From: Ascidiaceihabitans sp034111945
GTDB lineage: Bacteria > Pseudomonadota > Alphaproteobacteria > Rhodobacterales > Rhodobacteraceae
Assembly (NCBI GenBank): GCA_047626725.1
Contig: JBLHSG010000018.1
Location: 22,931-86,930 of the forward strand
Direction: 5' to 3'
DNA: 64,000 nucleotides
The notes beneath the pieces were generated by a model. The model saw nothing but the letters and a program-made list of their open reading frames with translations, did not search any database and was not told where the DNA came from. Below are positions 16,292 through 25,236 of this stretch, one piece after another. The position numbers and the translations under genes are program-made. Numbering within the stretch: the stretch's first letter is position 1; each line of letters begins with the position of its first letter.

Positions 16292-18010
16292 TTAGTTCGC
16301 AGCGATCAATCCCATGCTTTCCAGCTTTAGCAGAACCTGATGTGCGCAGTTGTCGACTTCGACATTTTCTGTTTCAACACTTAGTTCAGGGCTCGCAGGG
16401 ACATCGTAAGGATCTGAAATTCCTGTGAATTCCTTGATTTTTCCTTCACGCGCCAGCTTGTACAGGCCTTTGCGATCGCGGCGTTCGCATTCTTCGATTG
16501 TTGTGGCGACGTGCACCTCGATAAAGGCCCCAAATTCCTCAACGTCCTCGCGTACGGCGCGGCGTGTTGTGGCGTAGGGTGCGATTGGCGCGCAAATTGC
16601 GATGCCGCCGTTTTTGGTGATTTCAGAGGCAACGTATCCGATACGACGAATGTTCAGATCGCGGTGTTCCTTTGAAAAGCCAAGCTCGGACGACAGATTT
16701 TTGCGCACGATATCACCGTCCAGCAATGTCACCGGGCGACCGCCCATTTCCATCAGCTTGACCATCAAAGCATTCGCGATTGTCGATTTGCCGGAGCCAG
16801 AGAAACCGGTGAAAAACACGGTGAACCCTTGTTTGGACCGCGGCGGTTTTGTGCGGCGCAATTCCTTGACCACTTCAGGGAACGAGAACCATTCAGGAAT
16901 CTCAAGACCTTCGGCCAAACGACGGCGCAATTCCGTGCCTGAAATGTTCAAAACCGTGACGTTCTCGCGATCTGCGATTTCATCATCCGGTTCGTATTGG
17001 GCGCGCTCTTGCACATAAACCATGTGCTTAAAGTCGACCATTTCGATGCCCATTTCTTCTTGATGTTCGCGGAACAAATCCTGTGCATCATAGGGGCCAT
17101 AAAAATCGGTACCGGCGGAATTATTGCCGGGGCCCGCATGGTCGCGACCAACAATAAAGTGGGTGCAGCCGTGGTTTTTGCGGATCAAACCGTGCCAAAC
17201 CGCCTCGCGGGGGCCAGCCATACGCATTGCCAAGTTCAGCAAAGACATCGCCGTGGTGGCCGCTGGATATTTATCCAAAACCGCCTCGTAGCAGCGCACG
17301 CGGGTAAAGTGGTCGACGTCGCCCGGTTTGGTCAGGCCAACAACAGGGTGGATCAACAGGTTTGCCTGCGCTTCACGTGCGGCGCGAAATGTCAGTTCTT
17401 GGTGCGCGCGGTGCAAGGGGTTGCGTGTTTGGAACGCCACAACTTTGCGCCAGCCCATTTTGCGGAAATAGGCGCGCAGTTCGTTTGGCGTGTCACGGCG
17501 GGCACGGAAATCGTAGTGCACGGGCTGTTGGATACCAACGACCGGACCGCCGAGGTAAATTTTGCCAGCTTGATTGTGCAGATAGTTAACCGCCGGATGC
17601 GCGTCGTCATCAGCACCAAACACCATTTCGGCTTCGCGTACTTTGTTTGGCTCCCAACGGTCGGTGACCGTCATGGTGCCCAAAATTACGCCTTCTTGAT
17701 CGCGCAGTGCGATGTCTTGGCCCAATTCCAGTTTGCTGGCGAAATCTTCGGTGACGTCCAGCGTGATTGGCATTGGCCAAAGTTCGCCTGACGCCAAACG
17801 CATGTTTTCGACAACACCGTTGTAATCAGCCTCGGATAGGAACCCTTTGAGCGGGTTAAAACCGCCGTTCATCAGCAGCTCAAGATCGCAAATCTGGCGC
17901 GGAGACAGATCATGGCTGACCAGATCGGCGGCTTCAGATTTTAGCTTTAGCGCGGAATCATAGGATACAAATAGCTCGGGGATCGGGGCAAGGTTGGTCA
18001 TCGGTGTCAT
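16292..18010 (-). CDS. Bifunctional sulfate adenylyltransferase/adenylylsulfate kinase
   Basis: A 572-residue fusion that makes APS from sulfate and ATP and then PAPS. The N-terminal ATP sulfurylase part has QTRNPLHRAH at 194-203 and VGRDHAGPG. The C-terminal APS kinase part starts near residue 395 with the P-loop GFSGSGKS at 402-409, followed by LDGD and the NIRRIG segment. This Sat-CysC order differs from the separate CysDN plus CysC of enterobacteria and is common in Rhodobacteraceae. A second in-frame ATG lies nine bases downstream of the chosen one. PAPS from this enzyme could also feed the sulfotransferase at 57985. It ends in a strong terminator. Confidence 0.96.
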   Translation of the reverse strand: MTPMTNLAPIPELFVSYDSALKLKSEAADLVSHDLSPRQICDLELLMNGGFNPLKGFLSEADYNGVVENMRLASGELWPMPITLDVTEDFASKLELGQDIALRDQEGVILGTMTVTDRWEPNKVREAEMVFGADDDAHPAVNYLHNQAGKIYLGGPVVGIQQPVHYDFRARRDTPNELRAYFRKMGWRKVVAFQTRNPLHRAHQELTFRAAREAQANLLIHPVVGLTKPGDVDHFTRVRCYEAVLDKYPAATTAMSLLNLAMRMAGPREAVWHGLIRKNHGCTHFIVGRDHAGPGNNSAGTDFYGPYDAQDLFREHQEEMGIEMVDFKHMVYVQERAQYEPDDEIADRENVTVLNISGTELRRRLAEGLEIPEWFSFPEVVKELRRTKPPRSKQGFTVFFTGFSGSGKSTIANALMVKLMEMGGRPVTLLDGDIVRKNLSSELGFSKEHRDLNIRRIGYVASEITKNGGIAICAPIAPYATTRRAVREDVEEFGAFIEVHVATTIEECERRDRKGLYKLAREGKIKEFTGISDPYDVPASPELSVETENVEVDNCAHQVLLKLESMGLIAAN

Positions 18011-18125
18011 AATAAATCTCGTTTTTGAGTGCTGCTGATCTGCAGGTACAGGCCTTTGCGCGTCGGATAACGTGTGATTGTGTCAAAAGTCTAGCAAAGG
18101 CAAAAGTTTTTCGAGCGTTAAAGCC

Positions 18126-18149
18126 TAAAAACCGCAAAAATGCGGGTTT
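18126..18149 (-). terminator. Probable terminator downstream of trxB
   Basis: On the minus strand AAACCCGCA, TTTT, TGCGGTTT with one bulged C, then more T residues. It lies about 80 bases past the trxB stop. Between the two is another inverted repeat, GGCGCAAG (18193-18200) with CTTGCGCC (18213-18220). Confidence 0.6.
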
Positions 18150-18226
18150 GGGAGGAAACTTTCCCCGTAAACAGCCATTTCTTGCTGGTTTTGGCGCAAG
18201 GTTCGGACAGGGCTTGCGCCCTATCG

Positions 18227-19168
18227 TCATTCGTTTTCAGCGATCCAGCGTTCTGCTTCCAATGCGGCCATGCAGCCCATGCCGGCGGATGTCACGGCTT
18301 GGCGGTATTTGTAATCGGTCAAATCGCCCGCAGCAAACACGCCCGGAATTGATGTTTCGGTGCTGTCCGGTTTGGTCACAACGTAGCCGCCCATGTGGGT
18401 TTCTAGCACGTCTTTGACCAGTTCGTTGGCGGGCGCATGACCGATTGCGACAAACACGCCTTTGCACGGAATATCGGTGATTTCACCTGACGTGGTGTGC
18501 TTGACCTTGATCCCTTCGACGCCCAAGGGGCTGTCGGTGCCGTACACTTCTTCGAGTTGGTGGAACCACAGTGTTTCGATCTTTGGGTTCTTTTCCAAAC
18601 GGTCGATCAGGATTTTTTCAGCGCGCAATTCGTCGCGGCGGTGGACCAACGTAACCTTTGAGGCAAAGTTGGTTAGAAACAGTGCTTCTTCGACTGCGGT
18701 GTTGCCGCCGCCGATCACGACAATTTCTTGGCTGCGATAAAAGAAACCGTCGCAGGTGGCACAGGCCGATACGCCAAAGCCTTTGAATTTTTCCTCGGTT
18801 TCGAGGCCCAGCCATTTGGCGCGCGCACCTGTGGCTAGGATAATCGCGTCGGCCACATATTCCGTGCCGCTGTCAGATTGTGCCACAAACGGGCGGTTTG
18901 AAAAATCGACAGAGGTGATGATGTCGCCGATGATTTCGCAGCCCATGGCCTTGGCGTGATCCTGCATGCGGATCATCAAATCAGGGCCTTGGACTTCGCT
19001 GTCGCCAGGCCAGTTTTCGACTTCTGTTGTGGTGGTCAATTGGCCGCCGGGTTCGATGCCTTGCACCAAAATCGGTTCCAACATCGCGCGGCTGGCATAG
19101 ACGCCTGCGGTGTAGCCCGCGGGGCCCGACCCGATGATCAAAACTTTGGTTTTACGTGTCTCGCCCAT
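18227..19168 (-). CDS. trxB: Thioredoxin-disulfide reductase
   Basis: A 313-residue NADPH-dependent FAD enzyme that keeps thioredoxin reduced in the cytoplasm. From the ATG at 19168 it shows the FAD loop GSGPAG at 13-18, the redox-active CATC at 136-139, the NADPH loop GGGNTA at 153-158 and the C-terminal GVFAAGDLTD motif. The frame stays open upstream to 19393, but that extension would be atypical and overlaps the Lrp-type gene, so the start at MGETRK is preferred, with GGGGGT just ahead. It is divergent from the Lrp/AsnC regulator, which might control it. Confidence 0.96.
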   Translation of the reverse strand: MGETRKTKVLIIGSGPAGYTAGVYASRAMLEPILVQGIEPGGQLTTTTEVENWPGDSEVQGPDLMIRMQDHAKAMGCEIIGDIITSVDFSNRPFVAQSDSGTEYVADAIILATGARAKWLGLETEEKFKGFGVSACATCDGFFYRSQEIVVIGGGNTAVEEALFLTNFASKVTLVHRRDELRAEKILIDRLEKNPKIETLWFHQLEEVYGTDSPLGVEGIKVKHTTSGEITDIPCKGVFVAIGHAPANELVKDVLETHMGGYVVTKPDSTETSIPGVFAAGDLTDYKYRQAVTSAGMGCMAALEAERWIAENE

Positions 19169-19386
19169 CAGGACCCCCAATAAAAATAATGCAGCAATCC
19201 CTGATATAGCGCCCCACACCCAGCGCTTAAACCCCGCAAATTCACAGACATGGCGGGAGAGGTACATTTTGTTGTGAAGGCAGGACTGGCAATAATCTTG
19301 CGTGTTTGCGTAATAATATTGCGCGCACCTGCGGCGCTGATATAACAAGCGAAAATTCGACCATGATTTCAGGACAGGTTTCCAAG

Positions 19387-19887
19387 ATGGCAAGCACGCG
19401 GCTCGATCCGATTGATCGCAAAATTCTGGCAGAACTACAGGCGGACGGTCGCATGACCAACGTCGAGCTGGCCAGACGTGTTGGCATTTCCGCGCCCCCG
19501 TGTTTGCGCCGTGTGCGCACGCTAGAGGAAAGCGGTTATATCAAAGGGTACCATGCCGAAGTTGACGCCAAGGAATTGGGGTTCGAGGTGCAAGTGTTCG
19601 CGATGGTTGGTCTTGCGTCCCAAGCGGAAAGCGATTTGAGCGCGTTCGAGGCCAAATGCAAATCATGGCCGCTGGTTCGTGAATGCCACATGTTGAACGG
19701 TGAGGTGGATTTTATCTTGAAATGCGTCGCGCCTGACCTGTCCAGTTTTCAGTCGTTTCTGACAGGCGAACTGCTGACCACACCAAATGTGGCCAGTGTT
19801 AAAACGTCGCTGGTTATTCGCGGTGAAAAAGACGAACCGGGTGTGCCGTTTGACGTGCTCGAAGCGCGGCTGGCGAAAAACGCCTAA
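19387..19887 (+). CDS. Lrp/AsnC family transcriptional regulator
   Basis: A 166-residue feast/famine regulator. The N-terminal helix-turn-helix is clear: LDPIDRKILAELQADGRMTNVELARRVGISAPPCLRRVRTLE (residues 5-46), followed by GYIKGYHAEVD and a RAM-type ligand-binding domain with ECHMLNGEVDFILK. Such proteins bind amino acids and control amino-acid or redox metabolism. I chose the ATG at 19387 because AGGACAGG sits 8 bases upstream and the protein then starts at its usual place; an upstream in-frame start at 19306 would overlap the trxB promoter. It is divergent from trxB, a pairing often kept in Rhodobacteraceae. Confidence 0.93.
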   Translation: MASTRLDPIDRKILAELQADGRMTNVELARRVGISAPPCLRRVRTLEESGYIKGYHAEVDAKELGFEVQVFAMVGLASQAESDLSAFEAKCKSWPLVRECHMLNGEVDFILKCVAPDLSSFQSFLTGELLTTPNVASVKTSLVIRGEKDEPGVPFDVLEARLAKNA

Positions 19888-19898
19888 GCCGCGATTGA

Positions 19899-20645
19899 TC
19901 AACGGTCTTCTGGTGCGCGCGGGTGCGCGAGTTGTCCAAAATCGCTCAGATCCGAAATATGCGGGAACATCGACAAGAACAGATCGCGCATCGCCGGGCT
20001 TACAGCGCGGGCTTCGGCGTTGCCGGGATGAAACGTTTCCATTTCTAGCCCACCGACGTTGATCGCGGCGTGCTGCGACAGGCACAAATGGAACATGCGC
20101 ACCGGTGTTGGTGGGCAGATTTCAATCACGTTAACGCCATCCACAAAATTGCGGGCAGGGGTGAACATGCGGGTGCCGTTGGCGTCGCCGCGCAAATAGT
20201 CAGGCGTTTGCAGTAGGCGCGCTGATGGGCCAACCGTCAAAAACGATGCAGGGCGTGCTTGGCCGAATGTGTCGGCCATAATCCGGATGATCGGCATGCG
20301 GCGGGCCACGTCAGAGGGCACAAATGTGCTGGACCCGATCCAGATCACCTTGGACGCTTCGCCTGTTGATGTGTTGACCAAATCGCCGGGTTGCAAATCT
20401 TCGATCGCGACCTGTCCGTTGACGGTGTTGATCAAAGTGCCGCGTGCAAATGCCGAAAATGCGGAATCAAACAACGGTAGCGCGGGCGCTTTGTGCTGGG
20501 AAATATGCAGCGAGTCATCAGCGCGCAAAGATGCGACTTCGAAATTGCGAGTCGCGGGCAATGCGCTGCGCGGTGTTGCGCTGCGGGCCGGAATGCTCCG
20601 GATTGGATGATACGGTTGGCGAGTCGCCGTGGCAGTTAATGTCAT
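19899..20645 (-). CDS. Hint domain-containing protein (Hint_2 type)
   Basis: A 248-residue protein with a Hedgehog/intein-type Hint fold from about residue 63 to 205. The landmarks are FARGTLINTVNGQVAIEDLQPGDLV and the HLCLSQHAAINVGGLEMET block near the end. In this family the motif normally opens with CF, giving a nucleophilic cysteine; here position 65 is alanine (AFARGT), so autocatalytic splicing or cleavage may be lost. The first 60 residues are low in order and basic. It is a lone gene facing the Lrp regulator. Start choice: ATG at 20645 with AAAGG upstream; another ATG at 20672 is possible. Confidence 0.82.
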   Translation of the reverse strand: MTLTATATRQPYHPIRSIPARSATPRSALPATRNFEVASLRADDSLHISQHKAPALPLFDSAFSAFARGTLINTVNGQVAIEDLQPGDLVNTSTGEASKVIWIGSSTFVPSDVARRMPIIRIMADTFGQARPASFLTVGPSARLLQTPDYLRGDANGTRMFTPARNFVDGVNVIEICPPTPVRMFHLCLSQHAAINVGGLEMETFHPGNAEARAVSPAMRDLFLSMFPHISDLSDFGQLAHPRAPEDR

Positions 20646-20946
20646 GCGCAGAACCTTTTGCGGTTGTCGCATCTGAAGCCAGCCCCCACCGGCAACAACA
20701 GACGCAAAGGACGAAATGTCTTAAGTCTTAATAAGACATTGATCCTGTGCATTTGGGGTTATTGTCAAAAAGAAAGCGACATTGATGACCAATATCGCAT
20801 CAATCAGGCCTATTCACCGCAATTGTGTCACGTGAAATAAGGCGCGCCGCCACAATTAAGAGGCGACAAGCCGCGCCACACCGCGATTCGCAAGGGGTGG
20901 GGCGCTGTGGTTTTGTCTGTTCGCCTAAAGGTTAAGGCGCGTGGGT
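20646..20946. other. Intergenic stretch upstream of the Hint gene
   Basis: About 300 bases without a recognisable gene. It contains a 9-base inverted repeat, AATGTCTTA (20715-20723) and TAAGACATT (20732-20740), a possible operator 70-95 bases ahead of the Hint start. Further along are GC-rich imperfect inverted repeats at about 20870-20935 that could end the message of the small basic protein. No RNA gene was recognised. Confidence 0.5.
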
Positions 20947-21090
20947 TTAGGCGGCTTTACGCGGTGCGACGGTTTCCTTGCGCTGGGCGATAAACGCGGT
21001 GCGGCGCGCGCCACGTGTCCACGGCAGTGCCACATCTGTATCGGCGGCGGTTTTGGTCACCGATTTGATAAAACGTGCATTGGTTTTCAT
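20947..21090 (-). CDS. Small basic protein of 47 residues, unknown function
   Basis: The ATG at 21090 is preceded by a textbook ribosome site (AGGAGAAACAAC), which decides the start; the same frame runs open further upstream to 21219 but without a good site. The product MKTNARFIKSVTKTAADTD... is strongly basic (seven Arg, six Lys) with a conserved-looking ALPWTRGARRTAFIAQR core, no membrane segment and no cysteine. I believe similar short proteins occur in other Roseobacter genomes but know no function. It is isolated between pgeF and the Hint gene. A nucleic-acid or membrane surface partner is a guess from charge alone. Confidence 0.7.
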   Translation of the reverse strand: MKTNARFIKSVTKTAADTDVALPWTRGARRTAFIAQRKETVAPRKAA

Positions 21091-21353
21091 GTTGTTTCTC
21101 CTGCTCGACTGCAACGGGGCGTTTTGCCCTTTGTTGATTGCAATATGACGGGGCAATGCGGCTGGTTTTTGACCGATCATCAGAAACTTTAGGAAATCAT
21201 CAACCATGTTGCGAAACATTGTGGCACAGCGGCACGTCGTGGATCGGTTATATAAACAACGTGTGGTTGGGGTGTTTGGTGGTCAGATAGCACTGTCAAA
21301 TTTGTTCAAATTGGACAGACATTGGGCAAAGCCCGCCGTATTCGTGCCTTGAT

Positions 21354-22109
21354 CTACAGCGTGATGGCCGCGATCAAACGGCCGTAGTCGGCCTCTTTTT
21401 GGTGCACGCTGCGCCGGTAAGAATAGAACTGGTCGGGATCGTTGTAGGTGCAGTGACGTGTCCATTCGGCGTGGGCGATACCTGACTGGCGCAAACGGTG
21501 TAGGCCAAAAGCGGGCAGATCAAATTGCATACGATCGCTTGTGCCATTGACGAAAAACCGTGCGTTTTCGGGATCCAGATCAATGAATTCCTCGGTGAAT
21601 TCTGACCCGACTTCGTAGGCGCGTTGGCTGATGCAAGGCCCGATGGCGGCGGTGATGTTTTCGCGCGTGGCCCCGATGGCGACCATGGCATCAACTGTGG
21701 CGTCCAAAACACCGTCCAATGCGCCGCGCCAGCCTGCGTGGGCAGCGCCAATAACGCCTGCGGAGGGATCACAAAATAGCACAGGTTGGCAATCTGCTGA
21801 TAACACCGACAGGGCGATGCCTTTGGTTTTTGTGACCATCGCGTCCGCTTTGGGCCGTTCAACTGACGCTTCGGTGATGGTCAGAACATCTGCGGAATGG
21901 ATTTGGTGCACGCCCACCAAATGGTCCGCCGCGACACCCATCGCACTGGCAACACGCCCCCGATTGATCGCGACAATTTCTGACTGGTCAGAACTGCCTG
22001 CACCGCAATTAAGCCCGGAAAACACGCCAGACGACGCCCCACCCCGACGGGTGAAAAAACCGTGGCGCACAGGGCCAAGCACATCAGCAGTGATAATTTC
22101 GAGGGTCAT
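21354..22109 (-). CDS. pgeF: Peptidoglycan editing factor PgeF (laccase-domain, DUF152)
   Basis: A 251-residue protein of the PgeF/YfiH family, which removes wrongly incorporated L-serine in place of L-alanine from peptidoglycan precursors and has also been described as a polyphenol oxidase/adenosine deaminase-like enzyme. The zinc site is visible as VGVHQIHSADV, LSADCQPVLFCDP and IGAAHAGWRGALDG. The C-terminus carries the NDPDQFYSYRR motif typical of the family. Its ATG overlaps the stop of the upstream methyltransferase by four bases, making it the last gene of the lgt-midA-pgeF operon, an envelope-related grouping. Confidence 0.92.
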   Translation of the reverse strand: MTLEIITADVLGPVRHGFFTRRGGASSGVFSGLNCGAGSSDQSEIVAINRGRVASAMGVAADHLVGVHQIHSADVLTITEASVERPKADAMVTKTKGIALSVLSADCQPVLFCDPSAGVIGAAHAGWRGALDGVLDATVDAMVAIGATRENITAAIGPCISQRAYEVGSEFTEEFIDLDPENARFFVNGTSDRMQFDLPAFGLHRLRQSGIAHAEWTRHCTYNDPDQFYSYRRSVHQKEADYGRLIAAITL

Positions 22110-23164
22110 GGTTCAAGTCCGGGTGGTGGTGTTTTGCCTGTCGGGAACAGTCCGACAACTTTGAACAAGTTTCCCATTTCTGACGGGTGGGTCAAGCGGC
22201 GATGTGCAGCAATGTGTTCATCAAGCGCGGCGCCGCTTAGGGAATTTGCCAAGGCTTGTGCGCGCTGCGTGATGCCAAGGCGTTCCAGAAACACGCCTTG
22301 AGGGGTGACGCGACTGTGCGCGCAGGTGGCCGCACCGCACAGGGCCTCAAAATCGACATGTGTGGTTAAATCAGCGGTTCCCGGTGCCAAAAGCGGGTCA
22401 ACGGGCGCGTGGCTGAGCAAGGCTTGCAACGTGTCGCCAAGGCTGCGCCAATCGCCGTAGTCAATGATCAGCGCGGCGCCGCCGTGTGTTTCGATCCGGT
22501 GTGCGATTTCCGAGAGGATGGGGGCAAGGCTGGGGCAGTCTTCGATCAGGTCGCCGTCTTTGGTGTCATCAATTCTATGTGCAAATGCCGGCTGGGGCGA
22601 TTTTTGGGCCAATCCGAACACCAACGCGTCGTCTTGTGTGCCGACATGTCGTTCGCGCCAGCTGGCCCCGTCACGGACAAATTGGCGGACTGGCAGTGCG
22701 TCAAAGAATTCGTTGGCGATTAGAAATAGGGGCATGTCGGGCAAGGTTGCGACCGTGTCGTGCCATGTCGGTTTGTGGGGGCCAAGTGCGGTGGCTTGGG
22801 CTGCGCGCAGAACTGGCGATGCTTCGACCAGATGAATGTGCGCGGCGGCGTGAAAGCCGCTGACACCTTTGGTCGCACGCAGAATATCGGCTATCAAGGT
22901 GCCACGACCGGGGCCCAGTTCGGCCAGTGCAAATGGCGTAGGCGCACCTTGATCCAGCCACGTTTGCGCCAGCGACAGGCCAATCAATTCCCCGAACATT
23001 TGCGAAATTTCAGGCGCGGTTGTGAAATCACCAGCAGCGCCAAGCGGGTCACGGGTGGTGTAATAGCCAAGCGTCGGGTGCAGCAAACAGTCGGCCATAT
23101 AATCGGCCACGCTGATCGGCCCATTGGTCGCAATTCGCGCCAGAATATGGGCCTTTAGGGTCAT
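22106..23164 (-). CDS. Class I SAM-dependent methyltransferase, MidA/NDUFAF7 family
   Basis: A 352-residue protein of COG1565. The N-terminal GPISVADYMADCLLHPTLGYYTTRDPLGAAGDFTTAPEISQMFGE segment and ALAELGPGRGTLIADILR (SAM-binding loop) are typical, with LIANEFFDALPVRQF in the middle. Eukaryotic relatives (NDUFAF7) methylate an arginine of complex I; the bacterial substrate is not established. It is coupled on both sides by four-base ATGA overlaps, to lgt upstream and pgeF downstream. This trio recurs in alphaproteobacteria. An arginine methyltransferase role is inference from the family. Confidence 0.9.
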   Translation of the reverse strand: MTLKAHILARIATNGPISVADYMADCLLHPTLGYYTTRDPLGAAGDFTTAPEISQMFGELIGLSLAQTWLDQGAPTPFALAELGPGRGTLIADILRATKGVSGFHAAAHIHLVEASPVLRAAQATALGPHKPTWHDTVATLPDMPLFLIANEFFDALPVRQFVRDGASWRERHVGTQDDALVFGLAQKSPQPAFAHRIDDTKDGDLIEDCPSLAPILSEIAHRIETHGGAALIIDYGDWRSLGDTLQALLSHAPVDPLLAPGTADLTTHVDFEALCGAATCAHSRVTPQGVFLERLGITQRAQALANSLSGAALDEHIAAHRRLTHPSEMGNLFKVVGLFPTGKTPPPGLEP

Positions 23165-24051
23165 GCCGTTGCTGTACGGCGCGCCCGCAAGATCAATAGT
23201 ATGCCCAGAACGATCATCGGCAGTGAGAGCGCTTGACCCATGGTGATGCCGTAGCCTCCGACGTGAAAGGCGAGGCCCAAAGGGTTGCCCAAGGAAATAA
23301 ATTGAGCGTCAGGTTGGCGTACAAATTCGACAGCAAAGCGGGCGATTCCGTAGCCTGCGAAAAACGTACCAGCAATCAGGCCCGGCGTTTTGTAGGCGTT
23401 TTTGCGCCATGCCAGCCATAACAGAATACCGCCAAGCAGGAGTCCCTCGAGTGCTGCTTCGTACAACTGGCTAGGGTGACGGGCGCACAGGCCAATCACG
23501 TCAGGACAATATTGCGCGGCTTGGGTCGGAAACGCGACGCCCCACGGCAGGTCCGTTTGACGGCCCCACAATTCCGCATTGATAAAGTTCGCCATGCGCC
23601 CCAGCAAAAGGCCCGCAGGCACACCCAAAGCCATGGCATCTGCCGCACTGAGTTTGTGAATATTGTAGCGCTTTGTGTAGATCAGACCGGCGACAATCAC
23701 GCCAACCAGACCACCGTGAAAGGCCATGCCACCTTGCCAGATGTACAAAATCTCAAGCGGGTTTTGCAGATAATAACCGGGCTGGTAAAACAGCACATAG
23801 CCCAAACGCCCACCAAGGATCACACCCAAAATTACCCAAGTCAGCAAGTCTTCGATCTGGGCGGGGGTCATGACGGGGGTGTTGTTGGGCCACAAGCGCG
23901 GGGTTTTGACGGTCATCACCACCAAACGCCAGCCGATCAAAATACCGGCAATATACGCGAGCGCATACCAGCGCAGAGCGAATTCGATCCCGAACAGGGA
24001 CACGGTGAATATCTCGGGCGAGATATTTGGAAAAGTGAGCATTGCATTCAT
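23161..24051 (-). CDS. lgt: Prolipoprotein diacylglyceryl transferase
   Basis: An inner membrane enzyme that moves diacylglycerol from phosphatidylglycerol to the lipobox cysteine of prolipoproteins, the first step of lipoprotein maturation. The protein is about 296 residues with seven hydrophobic segments. The Lgt signature GRMANFINAELWGR is present, as is the essential-histidine region GGMAFHGGLVGV. Three in-frame ATGs compete (24063, 24051, 24042); 24051 has the best placed GGA. It is first in the lgt-midA-pgeF operon, overlapping midA by four bases, and is divergent from ubiK. Identity is secure. Confidence 0.95.
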   Translation of the reverse strand: MNAMLTFPNISPEIFTVSLFGIEFALRWYALAYIAGILIGWRLVVMTVKTPRLWPNNTPVMTPAQIEDLLTWVILGVILGGRLGYVLFYQPGYYLQNPLEILYIWQGGMAFHGGLVGVIVAGLIYTKRYNIHKLSAADAMALGVPAGLLLGRMANFINAELWGRQTDLPWGVAFPTQAAQYCPDVIGLCARHPSQLYEAALEGLLLGGILLWLAWRKNAYKTPGLIAGTFFAGYGIARFAVEFVRQPDAQFISLGNPLGLAFHVGGYGITMGQALSLPMIVLGILLILRARRTATA

Positions 24052-24148
24052 CTGCGTCCACATGCCTCTGGCGGATTAGGGAAGTCAACCTTGCGCTGAT
24101 CACACTTGCGACCCATATGTAAGGTCACGCACGAAGGAGTGAACACAG

Positions 24149-24403
24149 ATGCAAGCCCGCGGTAAGATTTTTGACGATATTTCACAGCTGATGACCAATG
24201 CGATGGGCGTGGCCCAAGGCGCAAAAGACGAGGCCGAGACGGCGATGAAATCACTGATGGACCGCTGGTTGGCGGATCGTGATTTTGTGACACGCGAAGA
24301 ATTCGACGCTGTGCGCGCCATGGCGCAAAAAGCACGCGAAGAAAATGACGCGCTGAAAGCCCGCCTTGATACGCTGGAAACCACAGGTAAAAAAGCGAAG
24401 TAA
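24149..24403 (+). CDS. UbiK/YqiC-type accessory factor (BMFP domain)
   Basis: An 84-residue helical coiled-coil protein. It has an N-terminal amphipathic helix (KIFDDISQLMTNAMGVAQGAKDEAETAMKSLMDRWLADRDFVTREEFDAVRAMAQKAREEN), the BMFP signature, where a short break precedes a long coiled coil, and a basic tail. UbiK assists ubiquinone biosynthesis in proteobacteria and related proteins promote membrane fusion in vitro. A GAAGGAG ribosome site is well placed. It stands alone with its own terminator at 24456. UbiK orthology is likely but based on the domain only. Confidence 0.85.
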   Translation: MQARGKIFDDISQLMTNAMGVAQGAKDEAETAMKSLMDRWLADRDFVTREEFDAVRAMAQKAREENDALKARLDTLETTGKKAK

Positions 24404-24455
24404 TCCAAAGGCGGCGCTACCGCGCCATTTTATACATTGCACGCTGATGATGATC

Positions 24456-24483
24456 GCCCTGACACCAATGTCGGGGCGTTTTT
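24456..24483 (+). terminator. Rho-independent terminator after the UbiK-type gene
   Basis: GCCCTGACA (24456-24464), loop CCAA, TGTCGGGGC (24469-24477), then GTTTTT. Nine pairs with one G-U. It lies about 55 bases past the stop codon. Confidence 0.88.
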
Positions 24484-24685
24484 CGTTTTGCAGCTTATTT
24501 AGGCGGGTTTTCCACAGCTAATTTATCTTATCCCCAGACATTTTCGAAAAAAGGCTTGCCACAGACTCCTGCAACCCGCACCATATGTAGTATATGAACG
24601 AGGGCTCGCCTCGTCACTTAGAGCAGTTGGCTAGAGATTGAGGTACATTTCACCTTGGTCGCTAAGGCGTAAAACAGGTGGTGTT

Positions 24686-25186
24686 ATGGCCCTTTCCGAG
24701 CACATTTTGGAAGACGATCCTCATCCAATCGACATCGTTGAGCATTTGGCAGAACACCACGCGTGGGATTTTGACCGGATTGGTGACGATCAGATCGCGA
24801 TGGCTGTTGAGGGGCAGTGGCGTACCTATTCGATTACTCTTGCGTGGTCCGGATACGACGAAACGCTGCGGATGATTTGCACGTTCGAAATGGAACCGCC
24901 GCAAGAAAAGCTACCCAAATTGTACGAGCTGCTAAATCTGGTCAATGATCAGTGTTGGGCCGGTTCGTTCACCTATTGGGAAGAACAAAAATTGATGGTC
25001 TACCGCTATGGCTTGGTGCTGGCGGGTGGTCAGGATGCGGGTCCAGAACAGATCGACACCATGATCGGTGCGGCAGTGATGAGCGCGGAACGCTATTATC
25101 CCGCGTTGCAACTGTTGGTTTGGGGCGATCGCACACCCAAAGACGCGTTGCAGGTTGCCATTGCAGAGGCGTATGGCCGCGCGTAA
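24686..25186 (+). CDS. YbjN domain-containing protein
   Basis: A 166-residue cytoplasmic protein with a YbjN/type III secretion chaperone-like fold. It starts MALSEHILEDDPHPIDIVEHLAEHHAWDFDRIGDDQIAM and has the WRTYSITLAWSGYDETLRMICTFEMEPP and LLNLVNDQCWAGSFTYWEEQKLMVYRYGL blocks typical of the alphaproteobacterial family. In E. coli YbjN affects stress and motility phenotypes, but no biochemical role is known. It lies 50 bases before proC in the same orientation. An in-frame extension to 24638 lacks a ribosome site and was not used. Confidence 0.87.
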   Translation: MALSEHILEDDPHPIDIVEHLAEHHAWDFDRIGDDQIAMAVEGQWRTYSITLAWSGYDETLRMICTFEMEPPQEKLPKLYELLNLVNDQCWAGSFTYWEEQKLMVYRYGLVLAGGQDAGPEQIDTMIGAAVMSAERYYPALQLLVWGDRTPKDALQVAIAEAYGRA

Positions 25187-25236
25187 CACTTTGCCCCAGA
25201 TCAATTTCTAACCGGATTTTGCGCAGGGGATGTTTC

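Noticed and set aside
24600..24670. tRNA-like bases near 24620 (GAGCAGTTGGCTAGAG)
   Set aside because: No anticodon arm, T-arm or acceptor stem could be built around it.
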